Positions 55,068 through 64,000 of a DNA stretch of 64,000 bases are shown here, piece by piece. The position numbers and the translations under genes were made by a program. The stretch's first letter is position 1, and each line of letters starts with the position of its first letter. The notes beneath the pieces are model-generated. The model made no database searches. It worked only from the letters and a program-made list of their open reading frames with translations, and was not told the origin of the DNA. The DNA lies in the NCBI GenBank assembly GCA_037447655.1, contig JBBHKE010002582.1:163312-227311 (forward strand), in the 5' to 3' direction. The stretch comes from Zygnema cylindricum. Lineage: Eukaryota; Streptophyta; Zygnematophyceae; Zygnematales; Zygnemataceae.

Positions 55068-58058
55068 CGAGCGCTGAACAAGTTAACGGTGAAGAATGCG
55101 TACCCCCTACCGAGGATAGACGAATTGTTGGATCGACTTCGAGGTGCCAAATATTTTTCGAAAATAGACTTGCGGAGCGGCTACCACCAGATCAGAATTG
55201 CCGAGGAGGATGTGGAAAAGACGGCGTTCAGAACTCGATACGGTCATTTCCAGTTTCGGGTAATGCCGTTCGGGTTGACTAACGCACCGGCGACCTTTAT
55301 GCATTTAATGAATTCCATCTTTCGACAATATCTGGACGCATTCGTGATCGTCTTCTTAGATGACATATTGGTGTATAGCCGAACGCAGGAGGAGCATGTG
55401 AAGCACTTACGGACGGTCCTCCAAGTCCTTCGGGAGCATAAGTTATACGCAAAAAGAAGTAAATGTGACTTCTTTAAGGAGAAAATTGACTTTCTAGGCC
55501 ATGTGGTGAGCCGGGACGGGATCGCAGTGGATCCCAACAAGACTAGAGCAGTAAAGGAGTGGCCGCAGCCGGCGAATATTACGGAGTTACGAAGCTTTCT
55601 CGGACTATGCTCCTATTATCGACGTTTTGTCGAAGGTTTCGCAAAAATCGCTGCACCGCTCACGGAATTGCTCAAGAATGATGCGCCCTATGATTGGAAA
55701 GCGGCGCAAGAAACAGCCTTTAACACGCTAAAGGAGCGGTTGGTTACCGCCCCTGTGTTAGCTGTTCCCGATCCGGATTTACCTTGGACGGTAATTACTG
55801 ACGCTAGCGATATGGCTATTGGAGCGATCCTTATGCAGGATCAAGGAAAAGGCCTTCAACCCATCGCCTACGACAGTCGCAAACTAAAGGCAGCAGAGTT
55901 GAACTGGGCTACCCATGAGAAGGAAACAATAGCTATTATCAATGCGCTGGAGGTTTGGAAGTGTTACGTTCAGGGAAAACGGATCACGGTTATCACGGAT
56001 CACCACGCCTTACAATATCTCCAAACCCAGCCGAAGTTGTCCAAGAAACAAGTGCGCTGGATGACGTTCCTGCAAACCTTCGGTCCGGAACTTGTTATTG
56101 AATATAAGCCGGGCAAAACGAACCCGGCGGATGCGCTGTCAAGAAGACCTGACGTCGCTGCGCCGGCAGCGGAGCAACAACCGCAAGCACCGCAGCAGAG
56201 GAACGGAGACTCTGTGAAAGAGAAAAGCGCAGCGTTGACCGAAGCGCAAAATCAGAAGCTCAGCGCAGTCACCAGTACGGTGCAAGTGGACGAACAGTGG
56301 TTAAGTCGGATAAAGGCCGCCTACGGCGATGATGGTTCACTAAAGGAACTTGTCAAACGGAAAGTACTCGTTCGAACTGCCAATGATATGTGGCGGTATA
56401 GACCGAGTAAGACAACACGGCTATATGTGCCGACAAATACGGCACTTCGTCACGCAATTCTTCAAATGAGTCATGACGAGCCGCTCAGTGGACATTTTGG
56501 ACGAGATAAAACAACCGCACGTGTCGCTGAAGCGTATTACTGGCCAAACATGACTCGAGACATTGCAGAATATGTCCGGACGTGTGACTCGTGTAATAGA
56601 AACAAATCTGATTCAGGGCAACAAGGTCTGTTACAACCCCTCCCAATACCATCTGTTCCTTGGGAGGCGATCTCGATGGATTTTATCGTGGCCCTTCCCC
56701 GGACGAAGGAGGGCTACGACTCAATCTTCGTCGTCGTGGATTACCTAACGAAAATGGCACATTTTCTACCCACGACCACTACGGCTACTGCACGAGATAT
56801 TGCGGACTTATTCTTTCGGGAAATATTCCGCCATCACGGTCTTCCAAAAAGGATCGTCAGCGACCGCGATCGAAAATTCGTGAGCCACTTTTGGCAAAAT
56901 CTATTTGCGTTATGCGGAACGCAGCTTGCCATGTCCACAGCCTACCACCCTCAAACTGATGGTCAAACTGAACGGGTGAATCGGACTTTGGAGGAAGCAT
57001 TGCGGGCTTATGTCTCGGTGCACCAAACGGATTGGGTGGACCATTTAACGGCAATCGAAGTAGCATACAACAGTGCAGTCCACTCGTCAACAAATGCTAC
57101 GCCTTTCTCCCTCAATGGACGACAACCCACTCTTCCCCACACTTTATTGGTAGCGGACTGCGAAACACCGGCTGCTTTAGACTTTGCCAAGACGTTGCAA
57201 GGCAACCTGGAAAAGGCGGCAAAGGCGCTCCAACTGGCAAAGGATCGCCAAAAGTCGCAGGCGGACGCTCACCGGAAGGAAATAGTCTTCTGTGTGGGGG
57301 ACAAGGTTCGCCTTAATATGGCAAACCTCTCCTTGCCGGGAGCCCTCTCTAAAAAGTTAGCCCCAAAGTTCACGCGCCCGTTCACAATTCTGTCCCGTGT
57401 GGGCAACGTCGCTTACAGGTTGGATATCCCGACGGACTGGCATATCCACAATGTTTTCCATGTTTCCCTCCTTAAACCATTCCGTGATCCTGATTCGGTG
57501 TTCCCTAACCGACGACGGCATACTCCTCTACAACCCGTTCAAGGTACCTCAGACGAGTATGAGGTGGAAGAGATCCTTAAGTCACGTCGCTCTCGGAATT
57601 CTAACTCCACGCAATACTTGGTGCGTTGGAAGGGTTACGGTGCTGAGGACGACTCTTGGGTGGACGAGGGGGATCTGCATTCCCCGGAGTTGCTGCGCCG
57701 GTTTCTGCAGAGTGAGGACACTCAGCTTTACCCGAGGGGCAATTGCAGCGGCCGCAACAAAGGGGCGAATCGCAGTGGCGCAACCATCGCAATAATATTG
57801 GGGACGCGGCAAAGGACCGCAGCGGCGATGTTACCACACTGCAGCGCTGTAGCAGCGCAACCACCGCAGCGCAACATGGTCATGATGACGTCAGAGGATC
57901 GCAGTATCACCACTGCGCTGACAGGAAAGCGCAACGGCGCAATTGTGTTTCACTATGTAGGTAACGACGAACCCTCGGTTCCGCCGCAGCAACGCAGTTT
58001 TAGACATGTTGGATACTGCGATACCCTCGCACGCTGCGACGCTGCGCACAGCCCATAA
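55068..58058 (+). CDS. Chromovirus RT, RNase H, integrase, chromodomain
   Basis: In frame with the upstream part. RT motifs are [15 protein letters not shown] and FLDDILVYS (about 15 kDa in from the start at 55089). RNase H shows [11 protein letters not shown] and [19 protein letters not shown]. The integrase has HFGRDK...CDSCNRNK and the D, D, E residues in [18 protein letters not shown] and [15 protein letters not shown]. The GPF/Y region is [19 protein letters not shown]-terminal chromodomain ([11 protein letters not shown]...YLVRWKGY...DDSWV) would direct integration to methylated-histone chromatin by family analogy. It is followed by a ~130-residue low-complexity tail rich in R, S, A and T. 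Confidence 0.92.
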   Translation, partial: RALNKLTVKNAYPLPRIDELLDRLRGAKYFSKIDLRSGYHQIRIAEEDVEKTAFRTRYGHFQFRVMPFGLTNAPATFMHLMNSIFRQYLDAFVIVFLDDILVYSRTQEEHVKHLRTVLQVLREHKLYAKRSKCDFFKEKIDFLGHVVSRDGIAVDPNKTRAVKEWPQPANITELRSFLGLCSYYRRFVEGFAKIAAPLTELLKNDAPYDWKAAQETAFNTLKERLVTAPVLAVPDPDLPWTVITDASDMAIGAILMQDQGKGLQPIAYDSRKLKAAELNWATHEKETIAIINALEVWKCYVQGKRITVITDHHALQYLQTQPKLSKKQVRWMTFLQTFGPELVIEYKPGKTNPADALSRRPDVAAPAAEQQPQAPQQRNGDSVKEKSAALTEAQNQKLSAVTSTVQVDEQWLSRIKAAYGDDGSLKELVKRKVLVRTANDMWRYRPSKTTRLYVPTNTALRHAILQMSHDEPLSGHFGRDKTTARVAEAYYWPNMTRDIAEYVRTCDSCNRNKSDSGQQGLLQPLPIPSVPWEAISMDFIVALPRTKEGYDSIFVVVDYLTKMAHFLPTTTTATARDIADLFFREIFRHHGLPKRIVSDRDRKFVSHFWQNLFALCGTQLAMSTAYHPQTDGQTERVNRTLEEALRAYVSVHQTDWVDHLTAIEVAYNSAVHSSTNATPFSLNGRQPTLPHTLLVADCETPAALDFAKTLQGNLEKAAKALQLAKDRQKSQADAHRKEIVFCVGDKVRLNMANLSLPGALSKKLAPKFTRPFTILSRVGNVAYRLDIPTDWHIHNVFHVSLLKPFRDPDSVFPNRRRHTPLQPVQGTSDEYEVEEILKSRRSRNSNSTQYLVRWKGYGAEDDSWVDEGDLHSPELLRRFLQSEDTQLYPRGNCSGRNKGANRSGATIAIILGTRQRTAAAMLPHCSAVAAQPPQRNMVMMTSEDRSITTALTGKRNGAIVFHYVGNDEPSVPPQQRSFRHVGYCDTLARCDAAHSP

Positions 58059-58202
58059 GTGAAACCCTCAACCCCCGGGAATACAACCATCATTCGTCCT
58101 CACAACTAACTCAGTCTCGGCAGCTTGGAAACGGCTTCCCTCCGCACAATTACTTTACCTCCGCTTCTGGAGCTACCGGAATTGTCTGGTTCAGCAGTGT
58201 CT

Positions 58203-59128
58203 ATGGCGTCGTCGTCCTCTCCACCCTCGAAAAGGAGGAGACTGGTACGGGTGGGACAAGGAGACCGAGCCGTCCCGAGAGATTGCTAAGGGCGGCGGAA
58301 GCCATGGTGGAAGCTAGCAATCGAAGAGAGGTAGAAGTGGAGCCGGAACCGGAGGATAGTGTCAGTTGCGAGGCAAGACCGGCGGAGACCACTGGAGGGG
58401 AGGGGTCAGAGAACTCACAGGACCCTGAATACACCCCAACCCGGGAAGGCGATCAGGAACTTTAAGCAGATCATGAGCTGTCGGAGGCGGAGGAGTCGGA
58501 ACGCGAACAAACACCTCCGCCAATTGAGGAGCGCGCCTCAGATCTGGAGGTGACGCGGGACCCAACCAAGGAGAGCACTCCAGACGATCAATCGTCTGAA
58601 AGCGCGGAGAAGCTAGCGGAGGAAAACTACAGGTACAGAATTGACGTTCCCGGGTTACTTCGCCATTATCACCCGTGGGATGTTCGCCTCCACGACATCA
58701 TCTCTCGAGCGGAAGTCACCCCTGAAGTTCGAGAACTCAAGCTGGCTCGAAGGAATGCTCTGCAGCGGGCCCGAGCTGCAAGAAAACACGTGTCCTTCAA
58801 ATTACGAAAGGTACCTCGGTGGGAACCGGCGGACGAGGAACCAGAGGAAGCTACCCCAGGGGCTGAACCCGGAGGACCCAGGATTCCGGCACCCGAGGAG
58901 CCTGCACCTGCGGACGTTCCGCAGCAAACCGCAGTACCCATGGAGGAAGCGGAGAATCAGGTTCGGGAACGAATTACTCGGCGGCGGTTGGCAGCTGCAG
59001 ATCGTCACATCGCGTTACTGGAGACCCGATGTGAACAGCTCCAACATCAACTCGACGTCCTTCGCCAGGAGTTCGAAGAGTATCGTGAAGAAACATACGA
59101 CATACTCCGGCAACTGCAGTTTCCCTGA
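58203..59128 (+). pseudogene. Extra ORF (ORF3) of the chromovirus, broken
   Basis: Between the pol stop and the 3' LTR. A start at 58203 encodes MASSSSPPSKRRRLVRVG, a basic, nuclear-signal-like N-terminus. After a frame change near 58250 it continues (RRPSRPERLLRAAEAMVEAS) through an acidic Glu/Pro-rich region, crosses one TAA (58463), and runs from 58466 to 59128. The last part has a basic, folded-looking block (YRIDVPGLLRHYHPWDVRLH, ARAARKHVSFKLRKVPRWEP) and a heptad-like coiled coil (LAAADRHIALLETRCEQLQH). There are no membrane segments, so it is not an envelope. I do not recognise the family. Confidence 0.65.
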
Positions 59129-59174
59129 CTCCATCAAAGTTCAGCGGGACGCTGAATCCTTAGTGGGAGGCCAC

Positions 59175-59692
59175 TGTAACAGGGTTACAGAATTGGGTAC
59201 TTAGTAGTTAGGGCTAGGCTGCTATAGTTGCGATTTCAGAGCAGCGCAGTTGCGATGCCAGAGCAGCGCAGCTGCGATTCTAGACCAGCGCAGCATAGCA
59301 GCATAGCAACTTAGCGGCGTAGCAACTAGTAGCGCAGCGACGTAGCAGCGCAGCATAGCAACGCCGCAATTGTGTAGATTGAACTGTATAGTTCTAGAAG
59401 GAAGTTTGGATAGATCTTGGATTGGCCGCGAAGGTCCACGTGTACAGCTGTATAGTACTAAGTTGACCAGCAGTTAGCTAGTTTAAATAGTCAGGTAGAC
59501 CTAGTGAATAGGACACCGGAAGTAGACCTGAAATAGACTTACGCAGCTAGCGCAACCTTGTACTCTCTTTCAAGTAACAAAGCCCAACTTTGTCTGTGAG
59601 TTCTGTGTGCTCTTGCTGTTGCTACGGGGAGATCCTTCGTATTTTCCGCTGTGCATTGTGACGTATTGTGGGGTGTTGTTACCTCTTTTACA
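59175..59692 (+). repeat. 3' LTR of chromovirus
   Basis: 518 bp, nearly identical to the 5' LTR. The preceding sequence (TTAGTGGGAGGCCAC) is only a weak polypurine tract. Confidence 0.93.
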
Positions 59693-59742
59693 GGAGCCAG
59701 CGGGATTGCGGATGGTTTGACCAGCTTTCCCGTGAGGGGGGG

Positions 59743-59971
59743 TGTTGGATTGGCACGTGAAGCCGGTCCAATACGGGGTAGAATATGGAAATATCCATAC
59801 TCGAGCCGCCCGTAATAAATGGGTACGGACCCGCCAGTCTCAACATCGAGCTGGTGGCACAGTGGTAGTGCGTTCGCAGGTGAAGTGAAAGGTCCTAGGT
59901 TCGAACCCTGGCCGGCTCAATTTTCCCAAGTGTGGGATATGCCGAATCCCGGATTTCTAGGAAATCTAACA
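59743..59971 (+). repeat. 3' LTR of the TRIM
   Basis: 229 bp, preceded by GTGAGGGGGGG (polypurine tract) and followed by the GGCTG target duplication. Confidence 0.92.
59848..59919 (+). tRNA. tRNA-like sequence in TRIM 3' LTR (probably not a translating tRNA)
   Basis: 72 nt forming a full cloverleaf: acceptor GAGCTGG/CCGGCTC, D stem GCAC/GTGC, anticodon stem TTCGC/GTGAA, 5-nt variable loop, T stem CTAGG/CCTGG with loop TTCGAAC, discriminator A. Boxes A and B are intact, and TTTT at 59921-59924 is a Pol III terminator. The anticodon loop AGGTGAA lacks U33, so a decoding role is unlikely. This copy keeps the more canonical variable loop. Confidence 0.72.
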
Positions 59972-60029
59972 GGCTGAAATTGGCAAAGCCGATTATGAAA
60001 AAACCAGGGAACGGATGGATCCGATTCGC

Positions 60030-60470
60030 CACGAATAGAAAGGTTTTTGAAAATAATTTTTGTAAAGTACCTTCACGCCAAATTTCGCGCCTGATACTCG
60101 AAGAGAATGTGAAAAAACCCTAAGAGGAAACTATGGGTGAAGCTTCTGAAACGGTGTCATCTAAAAATAATTCCCTCCAATACGAGCTGATCTTACGTAA
60201 TCTTGATGCACGACTAATGTCACGCCAAATTGGGCGGCCAAGATGGCAGAAGATGGCCACAAACGGAAAGAAGAAAGTCGGCCGAAACTGGCAGACTCGA
60301 TTAATAGAAAACGAGAGAGCGGATGGAGGTGATTTTCTCATCAATAGAAATATTTTTGAAAATACGTTCTTTTAAGTACCCGTACTCCAAATTTGACGGC
60401 GGGTACACGTAGAGACGGTCAAAAAACCCTAGCTGCAAGCCATGGCCGAAGCTTTTGGAAGGCCGCCGGT
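60030..60470 (+). repeat. Diverged direct repeat
   Basis: Two related blocks (about 60030-60160 and 60343-60470) share AATAGAAA.GTTTTTGAAAATA, AAGTACC..CGCCAAATTT and AAAAAACCCTA...ATGG. The units are about 310 bp apart. No coding content recognised. Confidence 0.5.
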
Positions 60471-60659
60471 GAAGCAGAAGAGAGCGAGTAAACAAAATGT
60501 GATTTCTGCTTGAAGGGTTTTGGAACGTGATGACAACTCGCCATTGGATCGTCAGAATATGATGGAAAAAACCAATGTCCGTACGGAAGAGATTGAGGGG
60601 ACGGTACGGCACACATGCGACAACACCGCACAGCTAACTTATATTTCAGCGCGTGAACT

Positions 60660-60860
60660 CACCCTAATTAAAATTAAGCTTTGATGTGATGTGACGTGAC
60701 GAGTTCTGAACTTCTGATGTGACGAGGACGAGATTCGATGTGACGTCAGTGAAAACACGACATATCAAGACATGACATTATGTGACGTAATGTGACGTGA
60801 CTTTGAATTCCGTGATATGACATGACGTGACATGGCGTGTCGCGAAGTGGCTTAGGAAAC
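60660..60860. repeat. Irregular TGACGTGACATG repeats
   Basis: Tandem-like array of TGATGTGACGTGACG, GATGTGACGTCAG, GTGACGTAATGTGACGTGAC and similar words. Non-coding. Confidence 0.7.
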
Positions 60861-61047
60861 TGTTCCCATGCACAATTTTTTTCTGTTGAAGCCTGTGTAA
60901 ATTTGTAAATGTCAAATGTTCGAAACCTAAAAAAAAAACTTTTCACGAAAATTGATTCTTTTTAAAGAAAATGACATTTTACGGTAGTATTATCAACGTT
61001 TCGAGTTGTTAAACATTGAAGTCAAAATGTTAAACTTTAGAATATTA

Positions 61048-61784
61048 GGGTGAAGTTCCATCATACGTTTCTGTAATTGTACGACAAACTCTACAAACCG
61101 GGTTGATTGAGCCGAAGTTCCATCACGTAGAGTTTGTAAGCCACGTGTTTTAAATTGATTGGCGCCACGCAAGCTACGATCCGATATTGAATATCTTTCA
61201 GATTTTTAGCACCGACAAACTTAACTTCAAATCTTGACGTGCGTACCGTGTACCTGCGTACGAAGTAATAATACGACAAAACTTTTGCAGACGCCAGTCT
61301 GCACCCCAGCTCATTTTTTAGGGTTTTAGCTTTCGAACAAAACGAAAGTCCTTTGAGAGAAATAGTGTGACGAACAAAAGTTACCGAAAATAGCGTGACG
61401 AGGGAGTGTTACGACATTTCGTTTTTATTTTCGGTTATATTTTGGAACCGCGTGTCATGTGCAAATCTTTAGATTTTTCGTTGGTTTTCCATCATGACAC
61501 GTAGCTTAATTGTCCACCGTGTCACAATTTTTTTTTTTCTGTGTATGCCAACCCACCTCGTCGAGGGGGTTAAGTCTAACAGAGAAAATTGAAGCGAACT
61601 CATCGCAGATGAACATCCAACGGCCGGTATTACCTCCAAGACCTCCGGAGAGTCTCGGCGAGTCTCGGCAAGATTCTCTGTAATGTTGGTTTTCGTATAA
61701 AAACAAAATAGGCGGTACGATCTGGTACGGAGAGTCGCGGATTTCTGTTAGAAACGCCACTTTTCGCTTGATGGAACTTCACCC
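61048..61784. mobile_element. PIF/Harbinger-like MITE, family C
   Basis: 737 bp with inverted termini GGGTGAAGTTCCATCA / complement of GGGTGAAGTTCCATCAAGCG and a TTA duplication on both sides (61045-61047, 61785-61787). A second copy of the motif (GAAGTTCCATCACGTAGAG) lies inside near 61113. No transposase ORF. Confidence 0.75.
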
Positions 61785-61879
61785 TTAGAAGCTAGATTTT
61801 AAGCTAACCACGACATTTAAAATAACAAAGTATTGAAATGTTGCACAAACACACGGCAAATTTAATTCAAACACCGAAA

Positions 61880-62060
61880 AGTGAAATTTCAAACATCCAA
61901 ACATCTAAATGTCAAAATATCAAAAACCAAAACAGCCAAAATTGCTCACCTGCTAAAAATCAAAATGTGCGAACCTCTTCTATTGTTAAGCATCGCAATG
62001 TCAAAAATCAAATTGTCAAAATGTCAAAATATCAAAATATCAAAATTTCGAAGGTTAAAA
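61880..62060. repeat. Irregular CAAAATRTC repeats
   Basis: Repeats of CAAAATGT, CAAAATATC and CATCCAAACATCTAAATG. The flanking 62060-62400 is AT-rich with no gene. Confidence 0.65.
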
Positions 62061-62407
62061 AGTGGAGCATTGGGCAAGCTAACAAAAAAGCACACGTGTC
62101 AACCACATTGACTAAATTTTTTAATCATTCTAACAAATTCCGTACAAGCAACGAAACATAAAAACCGTGCGAAGGATTCACATTTCAAAAATTGCAAATT
62201 CAAAAATAGAACCTAAACAAGCCTTCGTTTTCAAACCGTAAACTTAACAACTAAAAACAAAAAAACAAACAATACCAACCAGAATACATAAAAAAAACCT
62301 AAAACCTAAGTACAAACCTCAAAACAAACGACTAATATAACGAATCATACAAATAAGTGAATTTACGATCCAAAAAGCAAATTGAATAAAAAAATAAGTC
62401 GCGAGTC

Positions 62408-63878
62408 TCAAAAATAAGTCGCCACTCGCGTCCACAAAGCCCCTTTATCCAAAACCGTATCCTTCGTATATTGTATTTGGTACGTCGCCGGTTTAAAAAC
62501 GTAATCCGCGGGAATCTCGGAATTGTTTCGGAAATAACATTGACTTATCGGAAACGACAAAGACGCTTGCAATGGTAAATCTCCGGGTACATCTTTGTCG
62601 TTTTTTAAACCGTACGAATCTAGCGAACGAATAGAATTTAAATCGTAAACAGATCCCACGGTTCCCGAGGCTACAGCCATTTGTATCCCTTTAAATCCCC
62701 CGACCGATACACTTCTAACATTTGCGAATTCCTGCAAAATACGAACATGCGAACAAACAAAATTATAAGGGAAGTGAGAAATTTTAAAAATGTTCAAATG
62801 AGAATAAAAAAGAAAAATAAAGCGGTAAAGGGAAACAAAAAAAAAGAAGAGGACATTTTACCTCCATTCGATAGACAAAATCTGCGCAAGCCGAATAACA
62901 ATTTCCATTGGTCAGAACAAGAATATTTTTGGGCTCAAAAAGGGGTAAAACATTTGGATCCATATCAGAAATAAATTTTAAAGAGCTTAATTTTGCCAAA
63001 CTCGAATAATTGCCTTTTACCCCTCCGAAGGTTTTAGAAACAGTCGGGAAAAAAAAATCTTTCGGGTCGTCGAAAGGAACACTATTTAGGGTTTGGTAAC
63101 CCGCGGGAGAAAACATAGAATCATAATTATTTGAAGAAATTGCTTTTTTGACCATTTTTTGAATAATTGAGGTCGCTCGAAACTCGATATTATAAGTCCC
63201 ATTTTTCAAAGAAGGGAAAAGAGTTTCAATAAATTTGTCGGGGAGATAAGCGTATCCTCCGGGATTATCTTGAAGGTCAATGATAAGGCGGTTTATACCC
63301 GATCGCCTGGAGAAAAGAATTAATATAGTTGATTATTAAAGAGAGAAATGAACAAAAAATAAAGAAAAAGTGGAAAGGATGAACGAAAGGCAGGTCTTAA
63401 GTTGAGGAGTTGAGGGTTTTTTAGGGTTTTTGAAGGTTTGTCAGGGTGAAGCTTTGCACCATTTACTTAGTTTTATGGTTTTTTTAGGGTTTTCTTAAGG
63501 CATTTTCCAAGTTTTCTTCTAGGTTCTCTAAACAATTTTGAATTTTCTCAATGTTTTCACAGTCTTCTAAACTATTTTCAAGTTTGTTTGTCAGGTTGTT
63601 TGAGGGTTTTAAGGTTTCTTAACCTTTTTTTTTAGTTTTTGACTTTTTTCCCAAGGTCAGGGTTCTTAAGGTTTTGAAGCTTCTTTTAAGGTTTTTTTTA
63701 GAGGAAAAAGGTTTGCTAAAAAGTAATAAAGGTAATTAGAGAGGAAATTAGAGTCCTACTTGAGAAGAAAAAGTCCAACAAAAAAATCTTCTACCATGGC
63801 GGACGGATACATCGAATAAGACGGGTAAAAACTGGGAACTATAATAACGCCGGTTTTGTTGTCGGGTAGTACCCACGT
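62408..63878 (-). CDS. S41-family peptidase (CPAF-like), 3' part of gene
   Basis: Partial gene continuing beyond the window. Exons: 63878-63795 (TWVLPDNKTGVIIVPSFY...), 63306-62862 and 62731-62408 (stop TGA). The last two join in phase 0. The first two do not match in phase, so a small exon between them is unresolved or the gene is damaged. The middle exon has the S41 motif NRLIIDLQDNPGGY and the nucleophile region NILVLTNGNCYSACADFVYR with Ser in CYSAC. The last exon has SVGGFKGIQMAVASGTVG and ends PADYVFKPATYQIQY...DKGALWTRVA. The pattern resembles the CPAF-like S41 peptidases; substrate and location are unknown. Confidence 0.75.
63307..63794 (-). other. Intron of the S41 gene, TTAGGGTTTT-rich
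   Basis: AT-rich, with many AGGGTTTT/AAGGTTTT words on the plus strand. It may hide a short exon, since flanking exon phases disagree; none could be identified with confidence. Confidence 0.5.
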
Positions 63879-63889
63879 CTGACAAAAAA

Positions 63890-64000
63890 AGAAGGGCAGG
63901 GAGGGGAAGAGCGACGGAGAGAGGGGGAGGGGAGAAGGGAGGAAGGGAAAGAGGGAGAGAGGGAGGGAGGGAGAGAGAGGGAGAGGGAGAGGGAGAGGGA
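63890..64000. repeat. GGGAGA-rich tract at window end
   Basis: Purine-rich simple repeat, same type as in the LHCB7 introns, lying upstream (minus-strand sense) of the S41 exon at 63878-63795, hence probably intronic. Confidence 0.8.

Larger units (their letters stand above)
52683..59692 (+). mobile_element. Ty3/gypsy chromovirus with extra 3' ORF
   Basis: LTRs 52683-53200 and 59175-59692 (518 bp each, about six differences, near 1.2 percent, so recent), TG...CA ends, PBS TGGTATCGGAGCC at 53202, gag-protease-RT-RNase H-integrase-chromodomain order, and a third ORF between pol and the 3' LTR. The target duplication is GGAGG/GGAGC within the TRIM PBS. Two in-frame TAG codons (53925, 55065) and breaks in ORF3 show that this copy is inactive despite its youth. 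Confidence 0.93.
52443..59971 (+). mobile_element. TRIM with tRNA-like LTRs, split by a chromovirus
   Basis: Without the chromovirus insertion the element is about 515 bp: LTRs of 228 and 229 bp (52443-52670, 59743-59971), a PBS (TGGTATCGGAGCC) abutting the 5' LTR, only ~57 bp of internal DNA, and a perfect polypurine tract GAGGGGGGG before the 3' LTR. The target duplication GGCTG is exact (52438-52442 and 59972-59976). There is no coding capacity, so this is a terminal-repeat retrotransposon in miniature. Each LTR contains a tRNA-like gene in sense orientation. LTR divergence is about 2-3 percent, more than that of the chromovirus inside it, as nesting requires. Confidence 0.92.

Noticed and set aside
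57728-57964. Overlapping ORFs on both strands at the 3' end of chromovirus pol
   Set aside because: Low-complexity GCAGCG-rich DNA; only the frame continuous with the chromodomain is supported.
63400-63720. Interstitial telomeric repeats
   Set aside because: AGGGTTTT words are irregular in spacing and composition, not tandem TTTAGGG.

Overview
This is a nuclear segment from a photosynthetic eukaryote of the streptophyte (plant) lineage. Evidence: a complete seven-exon gene for an LHCB7-type chlorophyll a/b-binding protein, two copies of a four-exon GH16 gene of the xyloglucan endotransglucosylase/hydrolase (XTH) kind, GT-AG introns, G-box promoter motifs, and plant-type copia, chromovirus and TRIM elements. 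Few genes and layered insertions suggest a large, repeat-rich genome. I cannot say whether it is a charophyte alga, bryophyte, lycophyte or fern.

Layout. 1-9.7 kb: short inverted-repeat transposons (a TACACCGTG family and a foldback pair), a 13-bp minisatellite, low-complexity DNA and one uncertain exon. 9.7-19.2 kb: a large imperfect inverted repeat (arms about 4.1-4.3 kb, spacer about 1.1 kb) with two convergent XTH-like genes. 19.2-22.9 kb: DNA transposons (PIF/Harbinger-like, hAT-like, foldback). 23.1-29.0 kb: decayed copia element 1 with perfect 5-bp target duplications. 29-34 kb: AT-rich, with a copia gag fragment and a 300-bp TA tract. 34.2-39.3 kb: the LHCB7 gene on the minus strand, its introns filled with purine-rich and other simple repeats. 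40.0-42.3 kb: one PIF/Harbinger-like element nested in another. 42.7-52.4 kb: a decayed non-LTR element (minus strand) interrupted by copia element 2. 52.4-60.0 kb: a tiny TRIM whose LTRs hold a complete tRNA-like cloverleaf, split by a young chromovirus carrying an extra third ORF. 60-62.4 kb: repeats and another MITE. 62.4-64.0 kb: the 3' part of an S41-type peptidase gene on the minus strand.

The most unusual signals are (1) the TRIM with an A box, B box, cloverleaf and oligo-T terminator inside each LTR, and (2) an in-frame UAG followed by CAA-UYA (the tobamovirus-type readthrough context) at the same place, between integrase and reverse transcriptase, in two diverged copia elements. The inverted XTH duplication and the chromovirus ORF3 are also notable. 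The LHCB7 gene has one apparent 1-nt frameshift in a T run, which may be a sequencing error or a real lesion.
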